Positions 25,301-36,668 are shown, counted from the first letter of the stretch. The stretch: DNA of 64,000 nucleotides from Sthenelais limicola (GCA_942159475.1 OW804098.1:3572383-3636382); one strand, 5' to 3'. A program made the numbers and translations. The notes: generated by a model from the sequence alone, not told the origin.

Positions 25301-28300
25301 TCATGCAAGAGGGAAATTGATATTAAGTATTTCTTGAAGTATCAGAGTTATACATTATACTATTCTTTTTATATACACCATTCAAAAGGCTTGTCTAACA
25401 GCTTTGATTACAGAAACTCATTTCCTAGTGTGCTCTCATACAAAATGAGATTTTTTTTCACTTCACAGGATGCATTTGCTAGACATATTTTCCCATGTCT
25501 TCTCTGTAGCAGTACACTAACTTGATAAATATTATATTATGGACTTTACTATTGTTTCATTGGATTCCCAATGTCTGGAAAAATTAAAAAGGGGTATTCA
25601 CACTTGAATATATGTTGATTTAAAAAAACAGCTAAACATAGACAGGTAGAAAATAGCCCTTGGATATCAAATTAAAGAGATAAACCACAGTTCAACTGGG
25701 AAAAAAACTGAAAATAACATTTTGTTTAAACTTTGCCTCGTGAAAGAACAAGGTTATGTGAATTCAAAAAGCCAATAAAAACAATATGTCACCGGGTTAG
25801 TTTTCATTTTAGGGAGCCTCAAAATCTATGGTTGTTCACTATAGAAGTCTATGAGAAAAGGACAATTTTTTCGTTTTTTCAGTATAAAAAAACAATTGAA
25901 AATAACTTTCTCCTAAAAATCTCTATAAACATAGCTAACATATTGCTTTACCCTTTCAAGCAATAAAAAATGGGGGTCACCGACCTTTTAAAAAAGTTAT
26001 TCAACTGAATCTGCATCCCGGTGAGTTAAAAACAGGAATATTGAAGATTTTCAATGCTAAATAATATATTTCAAAATATGTTGATACCCTATTCTTTCAT
26101 ACATGAGGGTAACCATCTATAGTGGTTATGTTTAGAAGACATTTCAATTGAAAAATGTTAGTTGTCTGTCTGAAATCTGAGAAAATATCCATTTTTCCCA
26201 CATACTTCAATACTAAACTTTGCTGGTCTCTAGAAAGAAAAAAAATATGCTGAGATCCATTTTTTTTTTGCTTTTTGTCATCCTCCAACCATGTACTTTC
26301 TCAAGACAAAGTTTGAAAAAATTACTGTCAATCCTTATTTTTCATGCATTAGTTCCTTTAACTCCCGCCTGCAGCAGTGCGTATAACAGTGGTTTATCTC
26401 TTTAAATAGCCATGAAATTTATATCAAAGTATTTTATTGTAAATCAGTTTTGGCAACAACCAACCACCAGGAACCCACTGGAAGACTTGGAACCTAGGTT
26501 TCAAAACTGGGCCTCCTTTTTGTAGTCATCATTTATGCAAATAAAAAATGTCTTGAATTGAATTGAATTGAATTGATTTTACACTGAGTTATCGCATTTC
26601 AAAATTTTAGAGGCGGCCATTTTGTTTTTTGAGATTTTGGGCATGGTTTCCCACCTAGATTTCTCTAGACTTTTAGTATGTTGATAAGGGGCACTCATAC
26701 TATCCAAAACCATTGAGAAACCTGTTGCAATTTGTTCCAGGTTTAGCCCTTTTTTGGTATAGATTGCCTGGACTAAAGATTGAATTACTATGTGGAAGGA
26801 CCCAAATTTGTGGCTGAATTCCCAGGAATTATCAATTATTCTAATAGTGAAAAAGTCATAAATAATGAACTGCCAATGTTATAACTAACAAGATATTGAA
26901 TATTTTGCTTTAATAAAATGAATAAACTATTTGTGTATAAGAATTAAATGATATTTTAAGTATTTCTTACCATTTCTTAGGAAAATGTGTGAAAGATTAC
27001 TTATAGCGCCCCCTAGCGGAAAGGCATCATGTGCCTTGAACTTTATTTTTATTTCATTGGATTCCCTGACATGGAAAACATAGAAATGGACACCAAAATC
27101 ATTCATTTATGTTAATTAGAACCAGAGTTATGTGCATTTACTGTCGAAGTAGCCATCTTGGACGCCATCTTGAATTTCGGTATGATAGAATAATCAAAAA
27201 AATTGCAGACATCGATTTTTGAATTCAGCTCATTAAATGCTTCAAAAAAATGTTTGTCTGCAAAAATTAACATGAATTTCACACGGGAGCCATTTTTTTG
27301 ACATAAGCAAATGTGATGTGTTTCAGGAAAATGAGTCATAAGTCGCAAAATTGATATTATTTAAAGTGTTTTTTTCAAAAGATCACATTCATGGAATGTT
27401 CTAATTCTTTAAGGGTTGATAACTCATGGTCACATCAATCTATGTATCAAATTTCAGGACGATCTATGTAATATATTTGTTCGTTTTAAAGGTCCTCATA
27501 TGGACTATACATTTAGTAACTTTACTGTTTATTGACCCCCAGAAATAATGGAAACTGTTTTTCAAAAACGAAAATATCAAACTTAAAATGTAGAAATACT
27601 TATTAGATTATTAGACTGTTTACTATCATTGGAATCGACTTGATCTCATCTGTTCAAAAATAATGATATCTCAAAATCTATTATTTGCGACTTATGACTC
27701 ATTTTCCTAAAACACATCACAAATGGACTAAGTACTTTGTTTATATTAATTTGTCATTTACAGCTCTCTCACATTAATCAAATTCCCTTAAATATCATAT
27801 TATTTTGCTGTGTTCTCCTAATCTTATTTATGCCACATCATTCTCACCCATAAATACTTAATACTTCACTCACCGACTAGGCAGTAATCTGTCCATGGTG
27901 CATTCTACTGTCTTCGCAAGAACATATCCTGAGAGATGATTCAGACATGCTTCCAGGTGATAAGCTATGAAGCCATACAAACTGGCACAGTTCCCTGAAT
28001 GCATTATGTCTTCCCACCATCCTTTTTTCCTTAAATATTCAATTTTGGAAAAGATGTTATCTAATTCTTTACAACACTCATCCAGTTTGCTGCTGTCTGT
28101 TGGAGAGCTTGACTTGAGAAGTTCATATAATCCTTCATGTTGTGCCTTAGATTGTCCACGGATCAGTGTATGTAGCTGCTGAACGCTGTCATTACATAGT
28201 TTCCTTAAGACTTGGTACGTTTTGTCCGGAGGCATCATTTTCCCCTTGGGTAAACACATCAGCAAAGTACGAACCATGAGTATCAGCATTTCCACCTTTT

Positions 28301-31300
28301 CCCCTTCCACCAATTTGTTATTGTTAGTGACAGACTCAAACATCAATAGTTGTATGTTGGCCCAGTCATCACTAGAACAGAAGTACATAATGCATAAACG
28401 TCTGACATGAGGGTGTAGAGACATCGGTATGACTAAAAGGCGCACAGCACCGAAAACCCACACAGCATCCACACAGCACCCGCACAGCACCGTCGCTACT
28501 TGTGCGAATACTATTAGATGTACCTCTTCACATTTTTTCACGTGAAATATTCAATTTCTAACCAAGAAATTTTAGGTTATGAATGATGATGGGTGGAACT
28601 CAACAGTCAGTAAATATGGTATTTATAAGATGAATAATTTTACTGTGATTAACTGTCGAAGTTGCAAACACTTCCAGTGATATTTAAATTAATTTTCTGT
28701 AATTTAGCCACTTATAATTTTTTAAATAAATCTCCCAGTCAACTAATGGAAAATTAGTGGAAATTCCTGGAGGTTCATTCCGTACTCATGCTAGTGAGTG
28801 TGGATAACTTTATTATATATTCTGAATAGAATTAGAATCAATGCAATGCCTTATATATACATGTAATACAAATTATGTTTAGAAAACGATCACTCTTATG
28901 GAGATACCAGAAAACGGGAACCCGTTTTTAATACCTTTATACAAAAAATAGAGAACATATATCTTTAGGATCACATGATCCCTTTATATTTTAAACTTTT
29001 TTTGGTATTTTCATGTTTTCGAACTGCCTTACTTTCTTACCTAGTGCACCATCTGTACAATACTCAACAAAATCAACATAACATTTTCTTTTACCTTTTG
29101 CACTTTGCACACAACTTAATCAACGCACATGGCTAACAGAGTCTGTTAGATATGAATACAGACATATCGTTAATCCAAGAATTATACATTTGATATTTCG
29201 TTGATTCTCCTTTTATTCAGAGAGTTGCCCATTCTTGCAAGCATAAATTCAAAATAAACCACCAGTTTTTCCACAAATATATCAATATATGACTGGGACA
29301 GTGATTTAATGAAACTAGATTAATCTAAATATCACAAAGTTCGACAGCTATCTACAGTAAAACTATTCCGGTTATAAAACCCATATTCACAGCCTTTTGA
29401 GATCCGCATTTAATAATTTGTATTCTAAAATATCATGGTTATCAGAAGAATATTTCCTGTATAAAATGGCAAAGTGGTACGTCTGATATTAGTCGCACAA
29501 GTAGCGGCGGTGCTGTGCGGGTGCTGTGCGGATGCTGTGCGGGTTTTCGGTGCTGTGCGCCTTTTAGTCAGACCCTACAGACATCATACCCTCTACCACC
29601 ATAAACTCTCTGAAGCTCTCGTGAAACGGTTCATATGTGTCATTGTAGACACCACACATGTCTGGTGTCCTGTTCTTAATTAGCAATCTGGTCAAGGGAC
29701 TATCTTGGTCTTGCTCAAACTTTTTCAGAACATCATTGGTGACTCGCTCATTACTTAGCATTGAATACAGAAACATCTGATGGAACTGTTTACAAGTGTC
29801 ATCAGATACAGACTGTACCTTCCCTTTTGTGTTAACCTCTCTATTAAGAAATGTTGTGTGTATCATTGCATATAGTTTGTGAGTTTTGAGTTCCGCAATG
29901 TCCTCTACCTTTATCCACCCTCTGCTTACACCAATGCACACAAGTAGTAATCTCTTTGGATTTATTAGCACTGACTCAATGTTGCTGTCTCCTGAATGCT
30001 TTTTGAAATAATCAGCTAGAAGGGAACAGTTATTGTTGTGTGCATACATAGCAACATATTGTAGACCCTCATTTACTGAGAAACCTTTGATTTCAATGTG
30101 GCGATCAAACATCAATTTCTTAACACCAGATAAGTTGTCTCGTGTGGTGACAAACACAACGGCAGATCCATTTGATTTGCATTCTTTAATGAACTCCTGC
30201 ACCTTTTTAACTGCTTTCCTGTTCTTCAGTTCATCTAATGCGTCTATATAAATGTATAGTTTTAACTCTTTTCCCTCCTTGGCGGCTTGGTATAATTCTT
30301 TTGAGAAACGTCCATGGATGTTGTCTGAAATGGATTTCCAGACTCCATCCTCGGTCAGTGACTTGGCCTCTATGAAGACCATTAATGACTTCTCAGGGGT
30401 TTTTTTCTGCCTCTGTGTCCAGTCATGGATGATGCTGCGAGTAAATGTGGACTTACCGCTGCCAACAGGGCCTGACAGTAAAACAGTCTGTGGTGCTGCC
30501 TTACCCTTGAACTCCTTGAAGATTGAATCTCTGCTAATGCTTATAGGCTCTCTGAAATGACAAAATAAAGAGGCAAGAAGTTGTCTATCCCAACTTGGAA
30601 AAATAAATAAGAATATGGGAGATATGGAATGCAGCCCCTATATGTTTGAAAGTTTGTACCGGGATATGCATTAGTACTTACGCATTTGGGCCGGCCTCTT
30701 GATCCATATGAATATAAACATCCACATAGTTACTGCTGACATCCAACGTCTCATCAAATAGATCAGCCAGAGGAACTCTCATAATACCTTCCAACCGTCT
30801 GCTGTGTTCTGCAATTCCTGTAATAGTATAGTATGTAATAGTAATGTAAACCCCGAATCAGATTTGTATTTTTTTTAAGGAAAAAATAATCTATGTGATT
30901 AATTAGGTATTGCAGATTTGAAACTCTAGAAATACAAAAGAAAGTTTAGATTTACCCTTAATCAAGGTTCTTTCATCAATGTTTGTGAGTGGCTGACTGA
31001 GTGATGAAGAAGGCATTTGGTGGGTGCTGCGTCCTGCTGCACCCCGGTCTACCTCATGAGCAGCATCATGCCGGGGTAGCTTTGGTGGAGGTGCTCCTAA
31101 TCCTTTTTTAAAGAACAGAGAGAAGAACAAATTGAATCCTGTTTCTGGAAGTTAAACTGCTTGGGACTTGGTAATCTACCGTTAAGTTTGCTAAGTCAGT
31201 TATTTTCAGTTACTTGGATAAAGGGAATTGATTTTGAGTAATAAGTTCTGGGGCTGAAACACAACACATGTTTCAGTAACAGTTTTCAATGTTCATCTGT

Positions 31301-34300
31301 TTTTACAACTACTAATCGATGGACTGTTTGTGTTAAGGAATTAACTCATAAAGTGTCTGGGAGAGAGAAGTTATAATATATCTATAATGCCTTTATTCTC
31401 AACTCAAACTATTATCAATCAAACTTCTGAAATATCAATTTGTGATAATTATTCACAAAGACGAAGTGCCCATAAAATTTTCTTTTATTTGAGCGGATAA
31501 AACAATTCATAGTGCATACATGTAATGGTGAAATAAGATAGGAGTTGTTAAAATATGATAAGAATAGATCTTTGGCTATGCTGGTTACATAATCAGTTGA
31601 CTTACTGTTATGGTTGCTTGCTTATAATTACTGGCAATAGACATTACCAACCAATTGTAAGAAAGACAAAGACAAAGTCAAAGTGCCCGAAAAATATTTT
31701 TTTATTCGAGCGGATAAAACAATTCAGTGCCAAGATGTTGTATGTTGTTTTAAGCTATTAGCAGCTTCCGTGTTCTGATGAGGGAGGTAAAGATCAACTG
31801 ATTTAGATGACCAGAGACCTTGGGCCATTATGCCCTATATGGAGACACCTGCCTTCACGCACGGACACACAGGTGAGCCCCCTATCTGCGTAGGGAGTGG
31901 GTTCTAAAAACATGTAACCCCAAGGGCCAATTGGGGTTGCATGTGAAAGGATTTTTTCGCTCACGCTCGACCCATGGTCCATGCATTAGCGTGCTACATT
32001 CTGGGCTGTTCTGCATTTTGGCTTTACCAAGTTCAGGACATTTGGGCGTGTAAGGTAAGCTGTGTTCAGAAAAGTCTGGCATTGGGTGCATGCTGTGTTT
32101 AGAAATTGAGTCCTTGCTGTGTTCAGAGTTCATGGGTCGGGCAGACTCTGTATTATCTATTGATCCGGCATCGACCCTTGTTCATTATAACAAGAATAAT
32201 ATAATATCGTGGATACTGCCTGTATTGGTATGCGGATTACTGGTTTTAATATTGATTACTAATATGTTCTAGGAGGAAGGTTGAGATTATCAAAATATTA
32301 CCTTCTTACTTCATGTATGGGCTTTTTTATTTTGTTTAAATGAACGTAGGAATATTACTAATATGTACCTGTAGGTTCTTGGGATGTGGATGGCTGAGGA
32401 GTCTGTTCATAAGTAGAGAGTAACTGTAGGACATGGTGTTGTCCATCTTCCCTCAGTGCCTTCAGGAAACCGTCATACCTCAGTGTGTCTCCACACATTA
32501 GATGGTCAAGTAACCTGTCAACCTTTTCTATATTGCCGGGAGAATTCTGCAATTGTAAAGTATAACGTTGAATTGAATTGAAAAAAACCCATGTATTTCG
32601 TTATTTTGACGCTGTAGAAAGGAATCTCTCCAGCCATACGGGACGTGTTCCAACCCTTTCTTACTTATCTTAACATTTGGTTTATGTAGAGAAGATCCTC
32701 GCCATGGTCGTTGACTCCTTGACATCTTATTATTAAACAACATATAATAGCTAAGATTTTTTTTTATTATTATTACAAATTTGGCCAAACAGATACATTA
32801 AATTCAGTACAAAATACGCGTGTCCACTTGGTGGATATTTTACTGCGTTGCCTCTTTTGTTTTTACAACTAGATCTTAACATATCAGTATTATTTTGTCT
32901 CATACATACTCCTCTACACATTAACATTCGAACAATCATACTGCTTGGCATCATTACTAATCACAAAATTAATCAATTATTGTCCCAAATTCCATACATC
33001 ATTCCGTGAACTCATATATACGAAAAGGCGCCTCAAAGTTAATTCTATGCGGTTCATTCCATATATTCAGGCACCATTCCATATATTCTGTGTTTTTGCC
33101 AAGGTTTTAAAGGCTTTTTTATCTATCAGTCGGTGAGCTTCCATGGGCAGCTTGTTCCCGAAAAATGGAATTCTGTTTAATATAGTTGTCTTGATGTGGT
33201 CTGTTTTTATTTGGGGATTGGGTGTTTTTCTTTCTACTTCAAAGTTTCTAGGGTTTATATTTCTTAAATCAATATTTCCTGAGTTTTGTGCCATGCAGAA
33301 GCCTGCAACTAACAAATGTAATCTTCTTCTAATATAGAAATAATTCCAGAGGTTTTGGCTGTTCGCAGGTCCTGTTGCCTCAGGGAAGTTTGAGGGCTTG
33401 CCCGAGAACTGAGGCAACGGGACCCAAGAACAGACAAAACCGAGGGAATTATTGCTTTTAGATGTGATGCTAGATGTTGGCAATCGCTTATGGAGAATAT
33501 GCATTGCCAGGGAGCCTAGACAAGCTGTGAATCACCGGAAGTGCAAGGGGAGGGCTCCAAAAACAATAGATCCCGGCAGACCAGGGATCTATGGCAGTCA
33601 TACAACGCACCATGGGTCTATAGGGAAAAAATACATCCCAGAATCTCATCAAATCACATCTAAAGCTTAATGGTAACAAGTTCTTTTCTATGTGGATTTC
33701 TTTGACAGGAGGGGAGTCTATATGTTATTTTCAGCATATTTTTCGGTACTTTATCTTTTAACTTAGAAAACTGCCAATATTTGTAACTTAATTTTGTCAG
33801 TCAATTTTGAGATTAGTGCATTAAATCTGAAGCTGCTATCTATTTCTATGCCTAGATATTTGAAAGAAGTTACTTCTTATAGACTGGCGCACACATGGCC
33901 GATTTGGCTCTCTATAGCCCCACGATTTGGGTCTCCTCATGAATCCTAAGATTTCATTTCAAGCCATGGTTTATGTTATTTCATAGACATGAACCAGGAT
34001 TTGAGCAGACCCAAATTGTGAGGCTATAGAGAGCCAAATCGGCCATGTGTGCACCAGCCCTAAAAAACGGTTCCCTCCAGAGTTAATTTGTGTTGAACCT
34101 TGATTTTGAATCAAGGTTCAAAATGGCGGCTATGCAAATCCCCTATTAATAACCTCTTTTTTGGCTTTGCCTGATGTGTTTATATCATATCTACACAACA
34201 AGATTGTTTTATTCATCCTAGAGCACATTGTTGAGTGGCAGTCAGTACGCTTAAAGCATGTAATTGAAGCTGGAAACATCATTAACATTACCTTGATTAG

Positions 34301-34455
34301 TTCCTTTGTATGTGCGTCGACCACGTTGTACTTGAGTAGGTAGGCCAGGAACACTGGACCCACCTCAATGCTTGTCATCAGCTCAGGACCAAGATTCACA
34401 AGAATGTCATAGTGAGCACACTGCCTCGCCACTTTAGGCAGAGGCTCGCCCGATT
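21664..34455 (-). CDS. CARD-NACHT NLR-like immune receptor gene, seven exons (first exon not found)
   Basis: Exons in transcript order: 34,455-34,292; 32,546-32,369; 31,102-30,956; 30,817-30,682; 30,551-29,590; 28,432-27,874; 22,315-21,664. Every junction is GT-AG and every phase agrees, giving about 931 codons. Order of parts: CARD, Pro/Ser-rich linker, short pre-NACHT segment, NACHT NTPase with P-loop GPVGSGKST and Walker B YIYIDALDEL, winged-helix-like end, then about 400 residues with no recognised fold. No leucine-rich repeats are seen. Known CARD-NACHT proteins oligomerise through NACHT and signal through CARD contacts with caspases or adaptors in the cytoplasm, so a similar role is inferred. 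The first exon is missing: exon 34,455 begins mid-codon. The large introns are full of mobile elements. Confidence 0.85.
22640..27305. mobile_element. 4.7-kb foldback element with about 0.8-kb inverted arms, in a CARD-NACHT intron
   Basis: The left arm starts CCCGTGTGAAATTCATGTTA near 22,652 and the right arm ends with its inverse near 27,290. Inverted matches continue through CTAGGGGGCG (22,924 and 27,012), AAAATGGCCGCCTC (23,293 and 26,608) and, beyond an insertion, TTCAAGTGTGAATA (23,349 and 25,597) and AAATGCATCCTGTGAAGTG (23,481 and 25,464). The central about 2 kb has no convincing gene. No clear target duplication was found. Confidence 0.8.
25622..26578. mobile_element. insertion within the right arm of the foldback element
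   Basis: It interrupts inverted-arm similarity between 25,621 and about 26,579. The 3' end carries a TGAAT microsatellite (about 26,551-26,576) preceded by ATGCAAATAAAAAATGTC, resembling a LINE 3' tail. No coding region was recognised. Confidence 0.55.
27311..27725. repeat. MITE family A, copy 5
   Basis: Left TGTGATGTGTTTCAGGAAAA, right inverse TTTTCCTAAAACACATCAC; 415 bp. Directly abuts the end of the 4.7-kb foldback element, within the CARD-NACHT intron. Confidence 0.9.
27874..28432 (-). CDS. CARD-NACHT gene, post-transposon exon
   Basis: The acceptor CCTTTTAG| is supplied by the transposon end; the donor is AGTCG|GTGAGT. Encodes SLHPHVRRLCIMYFCSS, then a mostly helical stretch with several leucines and cysteines (LLMFESVTNNNKLVEGEKV, KGWWEDIMHSGNCASLYGF). 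No LRR, WD40 or TPR pattern is visible. The first 16 bp after the acceptor combine transposon end and target duplication. Spliced this way the reading is VVE-VIPMSLHPHV; without the insertion it would have been VVEGMMSLHPHV. Confidence 0.8.
28426..29575. mobile_element. 1,150-bp DNA transposon inserted in the NACHT-gene exon
   Basis: Terminal inverted repeats of about 80 bp start GGGTCTGACTAAAAGG on one side and GGTATGACTAAAAGG on the other, then GCGCACAGCACCGAAAACCC and further CACAGCACC repeats. Flanking 10-bp duplications are TAGAGACATC (28,416-28,425) and TACAGACATC (29,576-29,585), one mismatch. Removing the element and one duplication restores an uninterrupted frame on the minus strand. 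The interior is AT-rich and non-coding. Long inverted repeats and 9-10-bp duplications resemble Mutator-like elements; this is inference. Confidence 0.88.
29590..30551 (-). CDS. CARD-NACHT gene, NACHT NTPase exon (5' part of a transposon-split exon)
   Basis: Acceptor TCATTTCAG|AGAGCC. The exon opens into a complete NACHT core: P-loop GPVGSGKST near residue 240 of the partial protein, Walker B YIYIDALDEL about 70 residues later, a sensor-1-like VVFVTTRDN, and the helical end YEPFHESFREFMVVE characteristic of NACHT and winged-helix boundaries. The P-loop lysine and the Walker B acidic residues are intact, so ATP binding is plausible. The likely donor is GAGG|GTATGA at 29,589-29,588, inside what used to be continuous exon. 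Without splicing here, translation would meet TAA inside the transposon terminus a few codons later. Confidence 0.9.
30682..30817 (-). CDS. CARD-NACHT gene, pre-NACHT exon
   Basis: Acceptor TATTACAG|GAATTGC, donor AATGC|GTAAGT; phase 1 in, 2 out. Encodes RRLEGIMRVPLADLFD and NYVDVYIHMDQEAGP, resembling the segment just before NACHT domains in invertebrate NLR-like proteins. Confidence 0.75.
30956..31102 (-). CDS. CARD-NACHT gene, linker exon
   Basis: Acceptor TTTAAAAAAG|GATTAGG, donor AAGG|GTAAAT; phase 1 on both sides. Encodes a flexible segment (GAPPPKLPRHDAAHEVDRG and a Ser/Gln-rich part) typical of an interdomain linker. It could be skipped in frame, because 147 bp is a multiple of three and the flanking phases match. 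Confidence 0.75.
32369..32546 (-). CDS. CARD-NACHT gene, exon with second half of CARD
   Basis: Acceptor AATTGCAG|AATTCT, donor ACAG|GTACAT, phase 0 in and 1 out. Encodes KVDRLLDHLMCGDTL and YDGFLKALREDGQHHVLQLL, the classic helix 4-6 pattern of CARD death-fold domains, followed by a Pro/Ser/Thr linker. A 1.7-kb intron occupied by a LINE separates the two CARD halves. Confidence 0.8.
32757..33880 (-). pseudogene. degenerate LINE fragment on the minus strand
   Basis: The minus strand shows SFKYLGIEIDSSFRF (RT thumb, 33,880-33,830) and, after an insertion, a C-terminal LINE block with RRRLHLLVAGFC, LRNINPRNFEV and RIPFFGNKLPMEAHRLI (33,360-33,070). The 3' end near 32,757 has an AATAATAATAA run. 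Frames are broken, so the copy is dead. It occupies the intron between the two CARD exons and beyond. Confidence 0.75.
33362..33672. mobile_element. small foldback insertions in the LINE fragment
   Basis: GGTCCTGTTGCCTCAG and CTGAGGCAACGGGACC form an inverted pair at 33,368-33,423. A second inverted pair, TTTAGATGTGATG (about 33,456) and CAAATCACATCTAAA (about 33,652-33,666), lies further on. Confidence 0.5.
33881..34062. repeat. 180-bp foldback element with about 60-bp arms
   Basis: The left arm GCACACATGGCCGATTTGGC plus TCTCTATAGCC is matched by the inverse GGCTATAGAGAGCCAAATCG on the right, at high identity. Very little sequence lies between the arms. Confidence 0.85.
34105..34146. repeat. 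family C element end
   Basis: TTCAAAATGGCGGCTATGCA followed by AATCCCCTATT matches the inverted terminus of the 15,444 element. Its partner end was not found. Confidence 0.5.
34292..34455 (-). CDS. CARD-NACHT gene, exon with first half of CARD
   Basis: Acceptor ATTTTATTCAG, donor AAG|GTAATG, phases 1 in and 0 out. Encodes helices resembling CARD helices 1-3: YDILVNLGPELMTSIEVG and VFLAYLLKYNVVDAHTKELI, a pattern like the start of the Apaf-1 CARD. The beginning of the protein lies upstream. The nearest candidate start, an ATG at 35,689, cannot be joined in frame. Confidence 0.75.
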
Positions 34456-34481
34456 CTGAATAAAATTTGAATTACATGTAT

Positions 34482-34834
34482 ATGTGATGTGTTTCAGGAT
34501 AATGAGTCACAAGTTACAAAAATGTTATTCTCTAAGTGTTTATTTTACAAAGTCCGTTTTGAAGAGTTTATCACTTATATTTATATCAATTGATGTATCA
34601 AATTTCAGGACAATGTTTGAAATATATCCTTTAGTCACTTTACTGTTTTTTGCCCCCAAAAGATATTGGAAACATTTTTTTTTTTCAAAAATAAAAATAT
34701 CAAAATTTAAATCTAGAAATACTTATTATATTATTAGACTGTTTACTACCATTGGAATCCGCTTGATTTCAACTTTTCAAATAATAATGATACATCAAAT
34801 TCTCATGACTCATTTTCCTGAAACACATCACATA
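34482..34834. repeat. MITE family A, copy 6
   Basis: Left ATGTGATGTGTTTCAGGATA, right CTCATTTTCCTGAAACACAT; 353 bp. It lies 26 bp upstream of the first CARD exon's acceptor. Confidence 0.85.
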
Positions 34835-34974
34835 TTACATACATTCAGTGTCAGTCAGTGATCAAAGGGCAAGTCCAATCCGTTTGATAGGGATGTGGAA
34901 GCTTGTACTAATTCTGTATTGTTCCTAGGGACATTATAGTGGAAAAATTACCTCCTTAAAAAATGAGGCAGATT

Positions 34975-35310
34975 ATTATATCAAATGGCCCGATGTACGT
35001 TTTGAATCGATCGAGATGGAGGAAATCGTACGACACCCAAAAGGGGTGGAGTACGATTTGACCTAACGTGGAGATCAATTCAAAACCATACAGAGGGCCA
35101 TTTGATATTTATTTCATACTGATTTATCGATTTATTTGTGATATTTACCTTCATATGACTGTTTTTCTTGACGAATTATCAACGAAATGTCTGAAAACTT
35201 ACGAACCATGCAAGGCAGTGCTACGCTTCTGCCGCTAAGAAGCGCGACGTCATGAACGAACGATGTTACGTTATTTGGGTCACATGCTTCCATGACAACC
35301 CAAATCACAT
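34975..35310. repeat. foldback segment and dispersed repeat
   Basis: TATCAAATGGCCC at about 34,979 and GGGCCATTTGATA at about 35,094 are inverted. The following 35,185-35,310 resembles the 19.66-kb repeat (ATGTCTGAAAACTT). Confidence 0.55.
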
Positions 35311-35975
35311 ACGTATGCGATACGAGATTTCTAATGGCCCCCCCGAATCAGGCTCTCTAATCATGTACATATGTAATAAAGACGGCAATCAACATTAGTT
35401 GATACCATAATTCCTTCTGCCTTTATCTTGGCTTTCAAGTGCACACCAGAAACAATTTTTGTTTTTCTTAATAAAATTGGCGGACAAGAACGTCCATCAC
35501 ACATGTTCCAAGATTCTCTCTCTCTTTCTTCTCATTACCGATTAACAATAAGAAATCAAGCCATAATACAGAAGCAAAAATAGACAAATACAGACAAACA
35601 GGTGTACATACTGCTTGATCAAATACAGTTCTCTCAGACGTTACCATCTCTCTCAAGGCAGAGTTAACATTACATTTAGATGCATTCAATATAAAGTTAA
35701 ACGTCTTAAATGTCTGTCTCTCTGCCTAAAGTCAAACAACAAGTCGGCTACCATACATACCATCACTACTCATCTTAGAAGCTGGGATGAGTTCTGCTTA
35801 TTATCTCAATGAATCTGCCCTAAAGTTGTACAAGTCCAGTGCATTATTATCATGTGAGTAAGTGCAGTGTACGCCTACCACTCTTGCGGCAGTTATCTAT
35901 GCCCTACTTTACCTTACACTTGTTATACATAGATAGTGAATCACCTTCACTATACGTGCACCTGCATATAAGTAC
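35311..35975. other. stretch with no recognised gene
   Basis: Probably intronic or 5' flank of the CARD-NACHT gene. No exon with the required phase was found. Confidence 0.4.
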
Positions 35976-36175
35976 ATATGTGATATGTTTCAGGGAAATG
36001 AGGCACAAGTAGCAAAATTGATATCTTTCAAATTGTTAAAGTTGGAAAGTTCTGGGTTTAGGGGGGTTTATCATTACTGTCCTATCAATCGATGTATCAG
36101 ATTTCAGGACATGGTATCTAACATATCCTTTCGATAACAATAATGAGAGGCAATGGGAGGCAAAAATATCAACAT
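35976..36175. repeat. MITE family A, partial copy 7
   Basis: Left end ATGTGATATGTTTCAGGGAA, diverged. The right end is replaced by the following dispersed repeat. Confidence 0.6.
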
Positions 36176-36179
36176 ATTT

Positions 36180-36668
36180 AAGTGATGACTTCACTTATTA
36201 TCGCTCACCAGCGGCCGTTTTCCCTCAGAAATTAGACTTCAAACTTGTGTAAAATCTTGTAACAACCGCACAATATTGATAAATCATGTTCTATGAGTTA
36301 TAATATTAGTAAATTTGGTAAGATTTGTTTTGCTGCAATAGCTGAAAATGCAGCTATAATGTAGTACCCATAATTCCATGTTATCAGCATTCAAGATGGC
36401 GGCTGTACACCAGCCCTATTACCCCTGCTCACTGTGTATGAAACTATCCCAATACAGTGAAACTACGCTATAGGCTCTGGTACTGTCAGACCACTTCATG
36501 GGTATGTCAGATAATGGGGAACATTTGGTTTATTGGAACAAGTTTTGTACTGAAAACCCCTGAATCCATTACCGTTTATATGTTTATTTGAACAGGAAGG
36601 TGGGCGTGTACAATACGGGATTTGTGTGAAGAAACATACTAAGCCAACCATCTCACATATTTCAATTT
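36180..36668. repeat. dispersed repeat, second copy of 17.2-17.75 kb
   Basis: Shares ATCGCTCACCAGCGGCCGT, GGATTTGTGTGAAGAA and AAGCCAACCATCTCACATA with 17,200-17,745. It contains the AATATTGATAAATCATG segment related to the 69-bp satellite. Confidence 0.75.

Noticed and set aside
32945..33670. Several open frames of 60-145 codons on both strands
   Set aside because: They belong to a degraded LINE and its insertions; only the minus-strand RT C-terminus is meaningful, as a relic.
35468..35689. Possible first exon of the CARD-NACHT gene starting at ATG 35,689
   Set aside because: The CARD exon needs a phase-1 upstream exon. The phase-1 GT sites here would create TAA at the junction; the GTATGT donor is phase 0.
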